64,000 nt of DNA from an uncultured Sphingomonadaceae bacterium (GCA_947258815.1 CAMYJW010000032.1:47349-111348), one strand, 5' to 3'; positions 1 through 9,200 are shown, counted from the first letter of the stretch. The notes: a model not told the origin generated them from the sequence alone. A program made the numbers and translations.

Positions 1-361
1 TGCCCGGAATCATCCAGTTTGCCAGATCGCCATTTTCGGCAATTTCCATCGCGCCCAGCACGGCCAGATCAATGTGGCCGCCGCGAATCATGCCAAACCC
101 GGTAGCCGAATCGAAATAGGCCGAATGCGGCAGCTCGCTGACTGTCTGCTTACCGGCGTTGATCAGGTCGGCATCGACTTCATCGGGATACGGAAACGGG
201 CCGATGCCCAGCAGCCCGTTTTCCGACTGGAGCGTCACCATCATGCCTTCGGGCACATGATTGGCCACCAGCGTCGGAATGCCGATGCCAAGGTTGACGT
301 AATATCCGTCCTGCAGTTCCTGCGCGGCGCGCGCCGCCATCTGATTGCGGTCCCAGGTCAT
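1..361 (-). CDS. scoB: 3-oxoacid CoA-transferase subunit B, partial (C-terminus beyond the window)
   Basis: Beta subunit of succinyl-CoA:3-ketoacid CoA-transferase, which with subunit A moves CoA from succinyl-CoA to acetoacetate in ketone-body and short-chain acid use. About 120 N-terminal residues are visible. They start [16 protein letters not shown] and contain [13 protein letters not shown] and the S-E-N-G motif, which carries the catalytic glutamate that forms the CoA thioester in this family. The ATG (359-361) overlaps the TGA of scoA (361-363) in an ATGA junction, so the two subunits are translationally coupled. The frame is open to the window edge. Confidence 0.93.
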   Translation of the reverse strand, partial: MTWDRNQMAARAAQELQDGYYVNLGIGIPTLVANHVPEGMMVTLQSENGLLGIGPFPYPDEVDADLINAGKQTVSELPHSAYFDSATGFGMIRGGHIDLAVLGAMEIAENGDLANWMIPG

Positions 362-1068
362 CAGGCCGTCTCCCTTTCGCGCGTGGTCTCAAACTCGATT
401 TTCTTGTCGTAGGGCGATCCGACGATCAGCCGCTGGACGAAAATTCCCGGCAGATGAATGCAATCGGGATCGAGCGAACCGATCGGCACGATCTCTTCCA
501 CTTCGACCACGCAGACCTTGCCGCAGGTTGCAGCGGGCACATTGAAATTGCGTGCGGTCTTGCGGAACATGACATTGCCGGTTTCATCGGCTTTCCATGC
601 TTTCACCAGGCTGAGATCGGCAAAGATGCCTTCTTCCATGACGAATTCCTCGCCACCAAATTCCTTGGTTTCCTTGCCTTCCGCGATCAGCGTGCCAACG
701 CCGGTGCGCGTATAGAAGGCGGGGATGCCCGCGCCGCCAGCGCGCATCCGCTCTGCCAGCGTGCCTTGCGGACTGAATTCCACTTCAAGTTCACCCGAAA
801 GATACTGCCGCTCGAATTCCTTGTTCTCCCCCACATAGGACGAGATCATTTTTTTCACCTGCTTGGTGCGCAGCAGCTTGCCGATGCCTTCATTGTCGAT
901 CCCGGCATTGTTGGACGCGAAAGTCAGGCCCTTCACGCCGCTGTCACGAACGGCATCAAGCAGCTTCTCTGGAATTCCGCACAGGCCAAAGCCGCCAGCG
1001 GCAATCAGCAGTTCATCTTTCAGAAGACCGTCAAGCGCGGCCTCGGCATTCGGGTAAAGCTTGTTCAT
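361..1068 (-). CDS. scoA: 3-oxoacid CoA-transferase subunit A
   Basis: Alpha subunit (235 aa) of the family I CoA-transferase. The glycine-rich signature [10 protein letters not shown] lies near residue 25, as expected for subunit A, and the length is normal. I chose the ATG at 1068 ([16 protein letters not shown]). An upstream in-frame start at 1101 would add 11 residues not typical of the family, and a purine-rich AGGAAGAGG stretch precedes 1068 at a suitable distance. It is the first gene of the scoAB pair. The 194-bp gap to the divergent stress-protein gene should hold both promoters; I see no clear operator in it. Confidence 0.93.
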   Translation of the reverse strand: MNKLYPNAEAALDGLLKDELLIAAGGFGLCGIPEKLLDAVRDSGVKGLTFASNNAGIDNEGIGKLLRTKQVKKMISSYVGENKEFERQYLSGELEVEFSPQGTLAERMRAGGAGIPAFYTRTGVGTLIAEGKETKEFGGEEFVMEEGIFADLSLVKAWKADETGNVMFRKTARNFNVPAATCGKVCVVEVEEIVPIGSLDPDCIHLPGIFVQRLIVGSPYDKKIEFETTRERETA

Positions 1069-1262
1069 AGGCAGGCCTCTTCCTCTCTCTTTAGAGCGCA
1101 AATTTTTGAGCCTCAGCTATGTTTCGAGGCGCATCTGAGGCGTTAGCCCAAGCACCCCCGCAAGGTCCAGTATTCGCGTCAGCGTTCGATGCAAATTGAT
1201 TCCGATCATGGAGTCCCGATGCGATACGGGTTAGAAAAGAGTTATCAGAAGGAGGGAATACC

Positions 1263-2045
1263 ATGCGCTCAATTCTCGTGAATGCAGATCGCCGGCCCGG
1301 CATGGATGCCCGGCTTGAAACCGCTCTGGGCCTTGCCCGCGCATGCGACGGCCATATCTCGCTTCTGGTCGACACACCCGTGGCGCGTTACATCGCGATG
1401 GATCCGATGGGGGGAAGCTACGTTGCGTCAGACGCCCTCAAACAAGCGCTGGCGGATGACGATGCGAATGCGGCGAAGCTGGAAGACCGGCTAAGCCGCG
1501 AAGATGTGCCCTTCGATATGATTCGCAGCGAGGCTGAGCCGGTTGAAGCACTGGCCAGGGCAGCGCGGCTGGCGGACGTGGCCGTACTCTCGCGATCGGG
1601 CGGGCTGGCCGGAGAGCTGGCTCTGCTTTCGCGCACGCCGGTTCTCGCGGTGGGCGATGACGAGCCGCTGGCGATCCCGCCGGAGAAAGCCTGCATCGCA
1701 TGGGATGGTGGCGACGAATCCGCGTGCGCCCTGCGCAGTGCCATCCCGTTGCTGCAAACGTGCGGATCAGTCGATGTGCTGACCGTTGCCGAAAAGCCGG
1801 GCGGGTTTCCGCCAACCGAGGCGCTGCGATATCTCTCGCGCCACGGCGTGAAAGCGGAATTACAGGAATTGCCCCGGCGCGGCTCAACCGAAGAAACCCT
1901 GGCCGTGGCAGTCGCGCGCAGCGGCGCGCAATTGCTTGTGATGGGGGCCTATGGCCACAGCCGGATGCGCGAGTTCCTGTTCGGCGGTGTTACGCGCCAC
2001 TTTCTTGAACAGCCGGATGGCCCGGCGCTGTTGCTGGCCCACTAG
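1263..2045 (+). CDS. Universal stress protein, UspA family (two-domain)
   Basis: A 260-aa cytoplasmic protein. At about twice the size of a single Usp domain it probably contains two tandem Usp folds. The C-terminal half carries the ATP-binding signature of the family (G-x2-G-x9-G-[ST]-like) in MGAYGHSRMREFLFGG at about residues 227-242. The N-terminal half starts MRSILVNADRRPGMDARLE and has a degenerate nucleotide loop. A strong Shine-Dalgarno AAGGAGGG precedes the ATG. The family binds ATP and supports survival under starvation, oxidative or respiratory stress; the exact role here is unknown. Confidence 0.85.
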   Translation: MRSILVNADRRPGMDARLETALGLARACDGHISLLVDTPVARYIAMDPMGGSYVASDALKQALADDDANAAKLEDRLSREDVPFDMIRSEAEPVEALARAARLADVAVLSRSGGLAGELALLSRTPVLAVGDDEPLAIPPEKACIAWDGGDESACALRSAIPLLQTCGSVDVLTVAEKPGGFPPTEALRYLSRHGVKAELQELPRRGSTEETLAVAVARSGAQLLVMGAYGHSRMREFLFGGVTRHFLEQPDGPALLLAH

Positions 2046-2049
2046 TACG

Positions 2050-2079
2050 TTTTGCGTTCAGGCTGGCGCGAACGCAAAA
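2050..2079 (+). terminator. 10-bp perfect inverted repeat after the stress-protein gene
   Basis: TTTTGCGTTC and GAACGCAAAA form a perfect 10-bp stem with a 10-nt loop, starting 4 nt after the Usp stop codon. There is no long U tract after it, so it is either a weak terminator or a 3'-end stabilising hairpin. Confidence 0.4.
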
Positions 2080-2308
2080 GCAACGCTCATACGCCGCGCG
2101 GGCTTATCGCAGCGTCCGATCCCGATTGATCGGAGACCGCTCTAGCGCCAAGACCGGTCAATAGCGCCGCCGAGGCACTGGAATTGATTCGCGCAAGCTG
2201 AGTGCATCGGCTGCTGCGGCTGCTCACAATTTGATGCGCCGCACAAATGATACGGAAAAACAAAAATTTTGCGAGGGGCTCGCAGGAGTGCGTGAGCATG
2301 TTATATAT

Positions 2309-2481
2309 TATAATTCAGTAGGTTAACGGAAAATATGGGCTGCAATTGCAAATTTTGCAACAGAAAATGTCTATTTCGCATTTGCACAATTTGGAGACTT
2401 GGGACATACAGAACCTGCCTTTCAGGCATCCTCTCCCAAACTTCCATGGCCCGGCCGGTTTATCCGACCGGGCCTTTTTTT
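2309..2481 (+). ncRNA. Candidate small RNA with its own -10 box and intrinsic terminator
   Basis: Between the Usp gene and the CDC48 gene no coding frame is convincing, yet several transcript signals line up. There is a perfect TATAAT (2309-2314) but no clear -35. Two self-complementary AT-rich segments follow (TGCAATTGCA at 2341-2350; TTGCAAATTTTGCAA at 2346-2360). A stem TTGGGA/TCCCAA (2399-2404 with 2434-2439) encloses a GCC-TTTCA-GGC hairpin. A strong terminator (2448-2481) completes the set. The transcript would start near 2320 and be about 160 nt. The pyrimidine-rich CATCCTCTCCC could pair with ribosome-binding sites. I do not recognise an RNA family; it could also be the CDC48 leader with attenuation. 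Confidence 0.35.
2448..2481 (+). terminator. Intrinsic terminator upstream of the CDC48 gene
   Basis: GGCCCGGCCGG and CCGACCGGGCC form an 11-bp stem with one mismatch and a 5-nt loop, followed by seven T. It lies 155 bp before the CDC48 start, so something transcribed upstream ends here, most simply the candidate small RNA. Confidence 0.8.
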
Positions 2482-2635
2482 GCCATTTTTCCGGGCCTCG
2501 CCGTGAGAGGTGCGTGGGATGCGGCCACTGCTCTGCGTAAATGCAATCGCCCCCGATATGGCGTTTGCAATCGCGGCGGTCAGTTCCTAGCTCTGGCTGG
2601 TGCCGGTTTCGGCACGTAAATCAGGAAGGACGGCA

Positions 2636-4948
2636 ATGGCAGACGCGGCGCCCGAAACAGACGAACGCACGATCAGGCTACAGGTCGCCGCGGCACGGCA
2701 GGAAGAAAGCGGCCACGGCATCGCGCGGCTGCCCAAATCGGCGCTGGCCACGATCGGCGCGGCCGAGGGCGACACGCTTGAGATCACCGGCAAGCAGCCG
2801 ACCGTCGCGCGCGCCATGCTCGCTTATCCCGAAGATGAGGAACTGCAGGTCATCCGGCTGGATGGATTGCAGCGCGGCAATGCCGAAGTCGGCTCTGGCG
2901 AGCACGTCCATGTTCGCAAAGTCGATTCGCGGCCCGCGCAGCGCGTTGTGTTCGCCCCCGCCCATCGCAAGATGCGCCTGCAAGGCCCGGCGATGGCGCT
3001 GAAACGCAATTTCTATGGCCGCCCGATGCTGGCCGGCGACCTTGTTGCCACGACTGGCCAGCAGCAGGTGCAGGATCTGCCGCCACAGCTTGCCCGGATG
3101 TTCAATGCGCCTGCATTCGCGCTCACCCAGATTCGCCTCAATGTCGTTTCGACCACGCCCAAGGGTATTGTCCATATCGACGAGGATACCGAAATCGAAC
3201 TGCGCGAATCGTTTGAGGAAGCGCAAGGCCCACGCGGCGACATCAACTATGACGATGTCGGCGGCATGAGCGAGACGATCCAGCAACTGCGCGAAATGGT
3301 TGAGCTGCCGCTGCGCTATCCAGAGCTGTTCACCCGGCTTGGCGTCGATCCGCCGCGCGGCGTGCTCCTGCATGGCCCGCCGGGGACCGGCAAGACCCGT
3401 CTGGCGCAGGCTGTCGCCAACGAGAGCGACGCACACTTCGTGTTGATCAACGGACCGGAAATCATGGGCTCGGGCTATGGCGAAAGCGAAAAGGCGCTGC
3501 GCCAGGTGTTCGAGGAAGCGGAAAAATCCGCTCCGGCCATCATCTTCATCGACGAAATCGATTCGATCGCTCCCAAGCGCGAGAACGTGCATGGCGAGGC
3601 GGAAAAGCGGCTGGTCGCGCAATTGTTGACGCTGATGGACGGATTGCAGTCCCGCGCCAACGTGGTGGTGATCGCCGCCACCAACCGCCCCGATGCGATC
3701 GACGAGGCCCTGCGCCGTCCGGGCCGGTTCGATCGTGAAATCGTTGTTGGCGTCCCCGATGAAGCGGGCCGGCGCGAAATCCTCTCGATCCACACCCGCG
3801 GCATGCCGCTTGAACCTAAAGTGGACCTCAAGGAACTGGCCAAGACCACCCATGGCTTTGTCGGCGCCGATCTGGCCGCGCTCACCCGCGAAGCCGCGAT
3901 CGAAGCGGTGCGCCGCCTGATGCCCGAACTTGATCTGGAAGCGCGCACGATCCCGCCCGAAGTGCTGGAAAAGCTTTGCGTGGAGCGGGACGATTTCATC
4001 GAAGCGCTGAAGCGCATTCAGCCATCGGCGATGCGCGAAGTCATGGTGGAAATGCCCAACATCGGCTGGGATGACATCGGCGGGCTGGACGATGCGCAGG
4101 ACAAGCTTAAAGAAGGCGTGGAACTGCCGCTCAAGAACCCCGAAGCGTTTCACACGCTGGGCATTCGCCCGGCCAAGGGCTTTTTGCTTTATGGCCCTCC
4201 CGGCACCGGCAAGACGCTGCTGGCAAAGGCCGTTGCCAAGGAAGCTGAAGCGAACTTCATATCCATCAAATCGTCGGATTTGCTGTCCAAATGGTATGGC
4301 GAGAGCGAGCAACAGATTTCCCGCCTGTTCGCGCGCGCGCGGCAGGTTGCGCCATGCGTGATCTTTATCGATGAGATTGACAGTCTCGTCCCCGCGCGCG
4401 GATCGGGCGAGGGGCTGGGCGAGCCGCAAGTCACCGCGCGCGTGGTCAACACGATTCTGGCCGAAATGGACGGTATGGAAGAACTGCAATCGGTCGTCGT
4501 TGTCGGCGCAACCAACCGCCCGGCGCTGGTCGATCCGGCGCTGCTGCGCCCCGGCCGGTTTGATGAGCTGGTCTATGTCGGCACGCCCGATGCCAGTGGC
4601 CGCGAACACATCCTCAAGATCCACACCGCGAAAATGCCGCTGACAGACGATGTCGATCTGGCCGCGATCGCGCAAAAGACCCCGCGCTTTACCGGCGCCG
4701 ATCTGGAAGACGTGGTGCGCCGCGCCGGGCTTGTCGCGCTGCGCCGCCATGGCGCGGGTGTCTCGCAAGTTGCCGCGGAAGATTTTGAAGAAGCGCTGGA
4801 AGATTCGCGCGCCACCGTCACCGACAAAATGGAACGCGAATACAAGAAGATGCAAGGCGAACTCAAAAAACGCGCCCGGCAAGTGGAGCCCATCGGCTTT
4901 GTGGTGCCCGGCATGGTCGAATCAACCCGCGACCAGAAACACGATTGA
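2636..4948 (+). CDS. CDC48/p97-type AAA+ ATPase (two AAA domains)
   Basis: A 770-aa homologue of archaeal and eukaryotic CDC48/VCP, a hexameric unfoldase that extracts or unfolds proteins using ATP. An N-terminal double-psi-barrel-like CDC48 N domain (about residues 15-200; GHGIARLPKSALATIG) precedes two AAA modules. These have Walker A GPPGTGKT at 247-254 and 520-527, each with a downstream Walker B IDEIDS and an arginine-finger region (RRPGRFDREI; LRPGRFDELV). I chose the ATG at 2636 because AAGGACGG precedes it; a GTG 36 nt upstream is less likely. Length matches VCP-like proteins without the extended C-terminal tail. Substrates in bacteria are not established. Confidence 0.92.
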   Translation: MADAAPETDERTIRLQVAAARQEESGHGIARLPKSALATIGAAEGDTLEITGKQPTVARAMLAYPEDEELQVIRLDGLQRGNAEVGSGEHVHVRKVDSRPAQRVVFAPAHRKMRLQGPAMALKRNFYGRPMLAGDLVATTGQQQVQDLPPQLARMFNAPAFALTQIRLNVVSTTPKGIVHIDEDTEIELRESFEEAQGPRGDINYDDVGGMSETIQQLREMVELPLRYPELFTRLGVDPPRGVLLHGPPGTGKTRLAQAVANESDAHFVLINGPEIMGSGYGESEKALRQVFEEAEKSAPAIIFIDEIDSIAPKRENVHGEAEKRLVAQLLTLMDGLQSRANVVVIAATNRPDAIDEALRRPGRFDREIVVGVPDEAGRREILSIHTRGMPLEPKVDLKELAKTTHGFVGADLAALTREAAIEAVRRLMPELDLEARTIPPEVLEKLCVERDDFIEALKRIQPSAMREVMVEMPNIGWDDIGGLDDAQDKLKEGVELPLKNPEAFHTLGIRPAKGFLLYGPPGTGKTLLAKAVAKEAEANFISIKSSDLLSKWYGESEQQISRLFARARQVAPCVIFIDEIDSLVPARGSGEGLGEPQVTARVVNTILAEMDGMEELQSVVVVGATNRPALVDPALLRPGRFDELVYVGTPDASGREHILKIHTAKMPLTDDVDLAAIAQKTPRFTGADLEDVVRRAGLVALRRHGAGVSQVAAEDFEEALEDSRATVTDKMEREYKKMQGELKKRARQVEPIGFVVPGMVESTRDQKHD

Positions 4949-4988
4949 GGGGGGGCAGCGAATGGCGTCCCTTATGCCAATACCGTCG

Positions 4989-5082
4989 GTCCTGAGCCTG
5001 TCGAAGGACTGCACTTTCCTCTCGCCTACGAGCGCAAGCCCAGAAGAGGAAGGACAATGCTTCGACAAACTCAGCATGAGCG
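4989..5082. repeat. REP/BIME-like inverted repeat pair (CTGAGCCTGTCGAAG type)
   Basis: GTCCTGAGCCTGTCGAAGGA (from 4989) and the inverted relative ATGCTTCGACAAACTCAGCA (from 5057) flank a spacer that itself contains TTTCCTCT/AGAGGAAGG complementarity, so the whole block can fold as one long hairpin. Sequences of this type are widely scattered between genes in sphingomonads and other proteobacteria (established, recalled). It lies between the CDC48 and polA-operon 3' ends, a typical intergenic place. Confidence 0.7.
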
Positions 5083-5145
5083 GGGTTAGGTGGACAAGAC
5101 ATGATTCACGCATCACCGCAGTTGGCTGTCATGGAAGTATATTTT

Positions 5146-5751
5146 TCAGAGGTTTAGTCGTTTTCTGGCTAGCCGATCAAAATCGATGAAGTTTCGGTAG
5201 GCATCCGATCCGTTGTTGTTCAATCTTGCGACGTTGTCTTGCAAATGTTGCGGGATATCCCAATCATGGGTGCCCGGAGGGATGGCAGCCAGACGATTCG
5301 GATTATGCGTGGGACCAAGAATTTCTGCATAGTTCCGGTTGAGCGTCTCAAAGCGCTCCCGGCACAGGCTCCACGATTTCTGTATCTCCTTGTCCTGAAA
5401 CTCAGCATCCGCGCCATGCCAAGAGCAAATCTCACTAACAGGCTGTGTTTGCAAATCGCGAATTGAAGCGCCGAAGTCATGGTCTCTAAGAAATGAAAGC
5501 GCAGTTGAATCAATGACGCTCTTTATACGTTGATAGAGCGCAACATCGGCGGCGCTGGGCACATTTGAAGCTCCAAGCTCCGCATAGAGCCAAACCACGG
5601 CGGCGATGAAGACGGTAGCCGCTTTGCCAAGGTCAAGGGGACGAGCTGAATCGGGAGCAAGACCATTTATCAATGCACCGAACATTCCGAGGCCAGCGAT
5701 TATTCGTCCTTTTAAGCTGTGGAGCTTGCTTAGCAGGTTGGTTAAATCCAT
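5146..5751 (-). CDS. Hypothetical membrane-associated protein downstream of polA
   Basis: A 201-aa protein of unknown function. The N-terminal third has two hydrophobic segments (GRIIAGLGMFGALINGLA at about residues 15-32 and AATVFIAAVVWLYAELGA at about 40-58), suggesting two membrane helices. The rest is soluble, with charged and aromatic residues and three or four cysteines. I chose the ATG at 5751: it sits 10 nt after the polA stop and is preceded by GGGGGAGGGCA, a strong ribosome-binding site, so it is probably cotranscribed with polA. A longer frame reading back into polA has no support. No family recognised. Confidence 0.6.
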   Translation of the reverse strand: MDLTNLLSKLHSLKGRIIAGLGMFGALINGLAPDSARPLDLGKAATVFIAAVVWLYAELGASNVPSAADVALYQRIKSVIDSTALSFLRDHDFGASIRDLQTQPVSEICSWHGADAEFQDKEIQKSWSLCRERFETLNRNYAEILGPTHNPNRLAAIPPGTHDWDIPQHLQDNVARLNNNGSDAYRNFIDFDRLARKRLNL

Positions 5752-5761
5752 TGCCCTCCCC

Positions 5762-8596
5762 CTAATGCGCCGCGCCCCAGCTTGCGCCCGAGCCAATTTC
5801 CACGCCCAGCGGCACGGACAGCTTCACCGCCGGTTCCGCCGCGCTGGCCATGACCTGCTCGATCACGGTTGATGCGGCGGCAATGTCGCTTTCGGGCAAT
5901 TCGAACACCAGTTCATCGTGGACCTGCAGCAGCATTTTTACATCGCTCAGCCCGGCCCGTGCCAAAGCCGGTTCCATACGGGCCATCGCGCGCTTGATGA
6001 TATCGGCGCTGGTGCCCTGTATCGGCGCGTTGATCGCGGCGCGCTCGCTCCCTTGTCGTTCGGCCTGCTGTTTTGAATTGATGCGCGGGAACCATGTTTT
6101 GCGGCCAAACAACGTTTCGGAATAGCCGCGCTCACGCACCGTCTCCAGCGTGGCGACGATGTATTTCTGAATGCCGGGGAACCGCTCAAAATACGTGTCG
6201 ATCATCGCTTGCGCTTCGTCGGCCTCGACCCCAAGCCGGCCCGCCAGACCCCAGCGCGAGATGCCATAGAGAATCGCGAAATTGATGGTCTTGGCCTGCG
6301 CGCGGGTATCGCGGGTGACTTCGCCGAACATTTCCGTGGCCGTGCGCGCGTGAATATCCTCGCCATTGGCAAACGCCTCTTTGAGAGTCGGCACATCGCA
6401 CATATGCGCGGCCAGCCGCAGCTCGATCTGGCTGTAATCGGCGGCCAGCAAGACATTGCCCGGCTCTGCCACAAAGCAATCGCGGATCTGCCGGCCGATC
6501 GCGGTGCGGATCGGGATGTTCTGCAAGTTGGGATCGGTGGATGAAAGCCGCCCCGTCTGCGCGCCGACCAGCGAATAGCTGGTGTGGACGCGTTGGGTTT
6601 GCGGGTTGATCGCGGCCTGCAACGCTTCTGTATATGTAGACCGCAGCTTGCTGAGCTGGCGCCATTCCAGCACCTGGCTGGCCATTTCCACACCTTCGCC
6701 CGCCAGCTTTTCAAGCACCGCCTGATCGGTGGAATACTGGCCGCTCTTACCTTTGCGCCCGCCTTTCAGTTCCATCTTGCCAAACAGGATCTCGCCCAGC
6801 TGCTTGGGGCTGCCGACGGTAAATTCCTCACCCGCCAGTTGATGGATCCGCGTCTCAAGTGTGCCGATCTCTTCGGCAAACCCGGCAGACAGACCCGCCA
6901 GCTTCTCGCGATCAACCTTGATCCCGCGCCGCTCCATGCGCGCCACCACCGGGATCAGCGGGCGATCGACCCGCTCATAAATCCGGGTGCCGCCTTCATC
7001 GGGCAGGCGCGGTTTCAACAGGCGATGCAGCCGCCAGGTGATATCGGCATCCTCAGCTGCATATGCCGTGGCTTTATCAAGCGGCACTTCGCCGAACGGG
7101 ATCGCCTTCTTGCCGGTGCCGCACACATCCTTGAAGGCAATGCAGGTGTGATCGAGGTGGCGCTGCGCCAGTTCGTCCATGCCATGTCCGCCGCCGATCC
7201 CATCCTGCCCGCGCCCGGCATCGAGGCAGAAACTGATCACCATCGTATCGTCTATCGGCGCAACATCGATCCCATGGCGCGCCAGCACGTTTAGATCGTA
7301 CTTGGCGTTCTGCGCGATCTTGAGCACCGCATCGCTTTCCAGCAATGGCTTGAGCCGGGCCAGAGCATCGTCAAACGCGATCTGATCGGGTTTTTCGGCG
7401 AACATATCGGTGCCGCCGTGGGCAAGCGGAATATAGCACGCCTCATTGGGGCCAATGGCAAGGCTGATCCCGACAAGATCGGACTGCATCGCATCAAGAC
7501 CGCTGGTTTCAGTGTCAAATGACATACGCCGCGCGGCAAATGCGCGTTCGATCCAGTGATCGAGCGCGTCCAGCGTGGTCACGCACTGATAGGCTTCGCG
7601 ATCGACCGCGGGCAGATCGGGCAACGGCTGGCGAGACGCGCCCTGCGCCGGACCGGCACCGGCATTTTGCGGCTTGGCGGGATTGAGATCGGTCTTGCGC
7701 TCCGGGCTGCCCGCTCCGGCATCAAGCCGTTTCAGCAAGCTGGTGAAGCCATGTTTTTCAAGAAACGCCGCCAGCGGATCGGGCGGAATCGCATCGAGCG
7801 CAAAATCATCAAGCGCCATAGGCAGCGCGCAATCTTCTTTCAGCGTCACCAGAACCCGGCTCAGCCGGGCCATATCCGCCTGTTCGATCAGGCGTTCCTT
7901 GAGCTTGGACTTTTTCATGTCGGGCGCCGCGCCCAGCACCGCTTCAAGGTTGCCATGCTCCTGAATCAGCTTGGTCGCCGTTTTCGGGCCAACGCCGTAA
8001 ACGCCGGGAATATTGTCTGACGTGTCGCCCATCAGCGCCAGCACATCGCCCACTTTAGCAGGCGGAACGCCGAACTTTTCCTCAACCTCGGGAATATCGA
8101 TGCGCTGGTTCTTCATCGTGTCCAGCATATCGATGCGTCCGGCCCCGTGCGGGCCGACCAGCTGCATCAGATCCTTGTCGGACGAAACGATGGTGACATC
8201 CCAACCCTTTTCAGCGGCGAATCGCGCGTAAGACGCGATCATATCGTCTGCCTCGACGTTTTCTTCCTCGATAAGCGGGAGCGAAAACGCGCGCGTGGCA
8301 TCGCGAATCAAAGGAAACTGCGGCACCAGATCTTCCGGCGCCGGGGGGCGGTTTGCTTTGTAGTCGGCATATATCTCGTTGCGGAATGAGGTGCCCGCCT
8401 TGTCGAGAATTACCGCGAGATGGGTTGGGCCTTCCGACTCGTTGAGGTCTGCCGCCAGCTTCCAGAGCATCGTCGTATAGCCATAAACCGCGCCAACCGG
8501 CGTGCCTTGCGGGTCCGTCAGCGGCGGCAGCCGGTGATAGGCGCGAAAAATATAGGCCGAACCATCGACGAGATAGAGATGCTGCTTTGATTCCAT
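5762..8596 (-). CDS. polA: DNA polymerase I
   Basis: A 944-aa replication and repair polymerase for Okazaki-primer removal and gap filling. The domain order is complete. The N-terminal 5'-3' exonuclease (YLVDGSAYIFRAYH; TDNIPGVYGVGPKTA helix-hairpin-helix) is followed by a 3'-5' exonuclease domain with SFDTETSGLDAMQSDLVGIS, and then the family A polymerase. That has motif A AADYSQIELRLAAH, O-helix motif B RAQAKTINFAILYGIS and motif C LQVHDELVFE. The proofreading DxE pair is visible, as in alphaproteobacterial PolA. Length is normal. The start at MESKQHLYLVDGSAY fits the family. Confidence 0.97.
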   Translation of the reverse strand: MESKQHLYLVDGSAYIFRAYHRLPPLTDPQGTPVGAVYGYTTMLWKLAADLNESEGPTHLAVILDKAGTSFRNEIYADYKANRPPAPEDLVPQFPLIRDATRAFSLPLIEEENVEADDMIASYARFAAEKGWDVTIVSSDKDLMQLVGPHGAGRIDMLDTMKNQRIDIPEVEEKFGVPPAKVGDVLALMGDTSDNIPGVYGVGPKTATKLIQEHGNLEAVLGAAPDMKKSKLKERLIEQADMARLSRVLVTLKEDCALPMALDDFALDAIPPDPLAAFLEKHGFTSLLKRLDAGAGSPERKTDLNPAKPQNAGAGPAQGASRQPLPDLPAVDREAYQCVTTLDALDHWIERAFAARRMSFDTETSGLDAMQSDLVGISLAIGPNEACYIPLAHGGTDMFAEKPDQIAFDDALARLKPLLESDAVLKIAQNAKYDLNVLARHGIDVAPIDDTMVISFCLDAGRGQDGIGGGHGMDELAQRHLDHTCIAFKDVCGTGKKAIPFGEVPLDKATAYAAEDADITWRLHRLLKPRLPDEGGTRIYERVDRPLIPVVARMERRGIKVDREKLAGLSAGFAEEIGTLETRIHQLAGEEFTVGSPKQLGEILFGKMELKGGRKGKSGQYSTDQAVLEKLAGEGVEMASQVLEWRQLSKLRSTYTEALQAAINPQTQRVHTSYSLVGAQTGRLSSTDPNLQNIPIRTAIGRQIRDCFVAEPGNVLLAADYSQIELRLAAHMCDVPTLKEAFANGEDIHARTATEMFGEVTRDTRAQAKTINFAILYGISRWGLAGRLGVEADEAQAMIDTYFERFPGIQKYIVATLETVRERGYSETLFGRKTWFPRINSKQQAERQGSERAAINAPIQGTSADIIKRAMARMEPALARAGLSDVKMLLQVHDELVFELPESDIAAASTVIEQVMASAAEPAVKLSVPLGVEIGSGASWGAAH

Positions 8597-8802
8597 TGCG
8601 CTTCGTTAGCAGCGCCCGCACGCCCCGTCAGCCCGCCAACTCCGATGCCTTGGGGATGCCCGGGCACCTCGTCGTTCTTTCGCCACAAGCATGACACATT
8701 TGACGAGTAGTTGGATTTTTGAGGCACGCTGTTGCGAGCGATTCGCAGAAAGCGCGACAAGTGCTTGCATAGATGCGACAAGACGATTATTTGAACTGCG
8801 AA

Positions 8803-8845
8803 GCCTATCATTGCGGTAGGCTTTCTGCACGGCTGTATGCCGTGC
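8803..8845 (+). promoter_or_regulatory. Two hairpins in the leader of the Ala/Glu-rich lipoprotein gene
   Basis: GCCTA/TAGGC (8803-8821) and a perfect GCACGGC-TGTAT-GCCGTGC hairpin (8827-8845) sit 33 nt before the start codon, with AAGGAA between them and the ATG. They would fold in the mRNA leader and may affect stability or translation. No known riboswitch is recognised. Confidence 0.35.
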
Positions 8846-8877
8846 ATGGTCCATTCGCTGTTCAAGGAATACCATAC

Positions 8878-9174
8878 ATGCGCAAGATCGTTCTCGCTGC
8901 CGCCGCCACTGTCGGCGCTCTCGCACTGACTGCTTGCTCGGAGCAGGCTGAAGACGTTGCTGCCGAAGCTGAAGCAATGACTGAAGAAGCCGCCGAAGGC
9001 GTTGCTGAAGCCGCCGAAGGCGCCGCTGAAGCTGCCGAAGGCGCTGCCGAAGCTGCTGGTGAAGCTGCCGAAGGCGCTGCCGAAGCTGCTGAAGGCGCTG
9101 CCGAAGCCGCTGCCGGCGCTGCTGAAGCCGCTGCTGCTGAGGCCGCTGAGGCGATGGGTGACGCTGCCGAGTAA
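8878..9174 (+). CDS. Low-complexity Ala/Glu-rich lipoprotein
   Basis: A 98-aa lipoprotein precursor. MRKIVLAAAATVGALALTAC is a signal peptide ending in a lipobox (LTAC), with the acylated cysteine at residue 20. The mature part is almost entirely repeats of EAAEGAAEAA-type units with occasional Gly, which should form a long amphipathic or alanine-rich helix. The DNA repeats similarly (GCCGAAGGCGCTGCCGAAGC), so copy number may vary between strains. Start chosen at 8878, where the signal peptide begins; an upstream in-frame ATG has no support. Envelope localisation is likely; function unknown. An intrinsic terminator follows. Confidence 0.8.
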   Translation: MRKIVLAAAATVGALALTACSEQAEDVAAEAEAMTEEAAEGVAEAAEGAAEAAEGAAEAAGEAAEGAAEAAEGAAEAAAGAAEAAAAEAAEAMGDAAE

Positions 9175-9200
9175 TCGCAGCATCATTGCATTGAATTGGG

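Noticed and set aside
2399..2481. 6S RNA or signal recognition particle RNA
   Set aside because: Size is near 6S RNA but the long central bulged stem is not visible, and the SRP GGAA tetraloop signature is absent.
2678..4882. 734-codon frame opposite the CDC48 gene
   Set aside because: A shadow of GC-rich codon bias; the plus strand encodes complete AAA motifs.
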